From assembly GCA_963205195.1 (NCBI GenBank), contig CAUJHR010000016.1:1-64000 (forward strand): a stretch of 64,000 nt of DNA, in the 5' to 3' direction. The notes beneath the pieces were generated by a model. That model ran no database searches. It was not told the origin of the DNA and saw nothing but the letters and a program-made list of their open reading frames with translations. Below, piece by piece: positions 63,581 through 64,000 of the stretch. Both the position numbers and the translations under genes were made by a program. Origin of the DNA: Pseudomonadota bacterium (GTDB lineage: Bacteria; Pseudomonadota; Alphaproteobacteria; Rickettsiales; SXRF01). Each line of letters starts with the position of its first letter. Within the stretch, counting starts at the first letter, position 1.

Positions 63581-64000
63581 ATGAAAGATGCCATTGAATG
63601 GAGGGTTTCGCCCGGCTTAACGCCATACCCAGAAGCTGTTTCCCAGATGGAGCAAAGGGTAGAGGATATAATAACAGGCAAGGCTTCTGAGCTTGTCTGG
63701 CTGGTTGAACATCCGCCAGTATACACTGCCGGAACCAGCGCTGATGAAGCCGACCTGCTTTCCAATGACTTTCCATTATACCACACCGGGCGCGGTGGGC
63801 AGATAACTTATCACGGCCCCGGCCAGCGCGTGGCTTATGTTATGCTAAACCTTAAAAAACGCGGGGCAATGGATGTGCGGGCTTATGTTAAAAACCTGGA
63901 AAGCTGGCTGGTAGCAACACTTGGAGAATATAATATAAAAGGCGAGATACGTGAGGGGCGAGTCGGCGTGTGGGTAGAAAATGGAAGCAGCGAGGATAAA
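63581..64000 (+). CDS. lipB: Lipoyl(octanoyl) transferase LipB, C-terminus beyond the window
   Basis: 140 codons visible from ATG 63581: [33 protein letters not shown], the conserved [13 protein letters not shown], and [12 protein letters not shown]. The catalytic Cys and Lys lie partly beyond the end. Transfers octanoyl from acyl carrier protein to lipoyl domains. It follows tRNA-Leu by about 125 bp. Confidence 0.95.
   Translation, partial: MKDAIEWRVSPGLTPYPEAVSQMEQRVEDIITGKASELVWLVEHPPVYTAGTSADEADLLSNDFPLYHTGRGGQITYHGPGQRVAYVMLNLKKRGAMDVRAYVKNLESWLVATLGEYNIKGEIREGRVGVWVENGSSEDK

Overview
This window is an AT-leaning alphaproteobacterial chromosome segment. The class assignment rests on RcdA (DUF1465), a PopZ-type DUF2497 protein, AddAB, HisZ next to PurA, Hfq-HflX, the Pcm-like/TolC/PopZ cluster and CpaA. 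The Rickettsia-type isocitrate dehydrogenase remnant, the eukaryote-like (type 2) IleRS and the palindromic elements inside reading frames fit a deep-branching lineage (Rickettsiales, Holosporales or Micavibrio-like). Flagellar genes, polyamine synthesis, Arg/His/Met/purine genes, an Amt channel and malonyl-CoA decarboxylase argue against a strongly reduced obligate intracellular parasite. I cannot name the genus.

Layout. 1-7061 is an accessory island on the minus strand: an unknown 321-aa protein, a 1762-aa DUF1998-type helicase resembling Druantia DruE, and a DruA-like (DUF4338) protein that runs off the left edge. It abuts the 3' end of a tRNA-Met gene (7505-7579), a typical island integration site. 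7730-10961 holds agmatine-to-putrescine genes aguB and aguA, split by a small cassette with a frameshifted four-helix-bundle gene bounded by inverted heptamer arrays, then a YihY-type membrane protein. 10942-13984 is an eight-gene minus-strand operon running csrA, FlhB C-terminal-like, helical protein, fliO, fliP, two membrane proteins, cpaA. 14090-16733 is tsaB-zapE-ispH. 16723-28142 carries a pilin-like protein fused to a propeller-like domain, a glutamine synthetase catalytic-domain protein, trxA, addA, then (plus strand) rcdA and an Ala-rich unknown, then addB.

28215-34159 has a RepA-like ATPase, a tiny lipoprotein, a Trm112-like protein, tRNA-Gly, a secreted ankyrin protein, htpG and rplU-rpmA. 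34305-47785 has two unknown small genes, a mini isocitrate dehydrogenase, psd-pssA, a SemiSWEET, hisZ-purA, a hydrolase, hemC, tsaD, a ModA-like binding protein, hflX-hfq, a PAP2 protein and malonyl-CoA decarboxylase. 47992-59376 has argG, amt, metC, a PAS protein, ileS carrying several repeat insertions, a Pcm-like methyltransferase, a TolC-like exporter and popZ. 59699-64000 has tRNA-Gln, a sugar-phosphate transferase, a frameshifted truncated haemoglobin, an AhpD-like protein facing a BigR-type ArsR regulator and rhodanese gene across a compact shared operator, tRNA-Leu and the start of lipB.

The least ordinary material is the Druantia-like variant at the tRNA, the repeat ecology (76-bp palindromic elements translated in frame inside ileS; 7-nt arrays at three loci, one pair bounding a gene cassette), a 35-bp perfect palindrome before an unknown gene, and the symmetrical BigR-type operator. 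All domain calls come from reading translations by eye; no database search was run.
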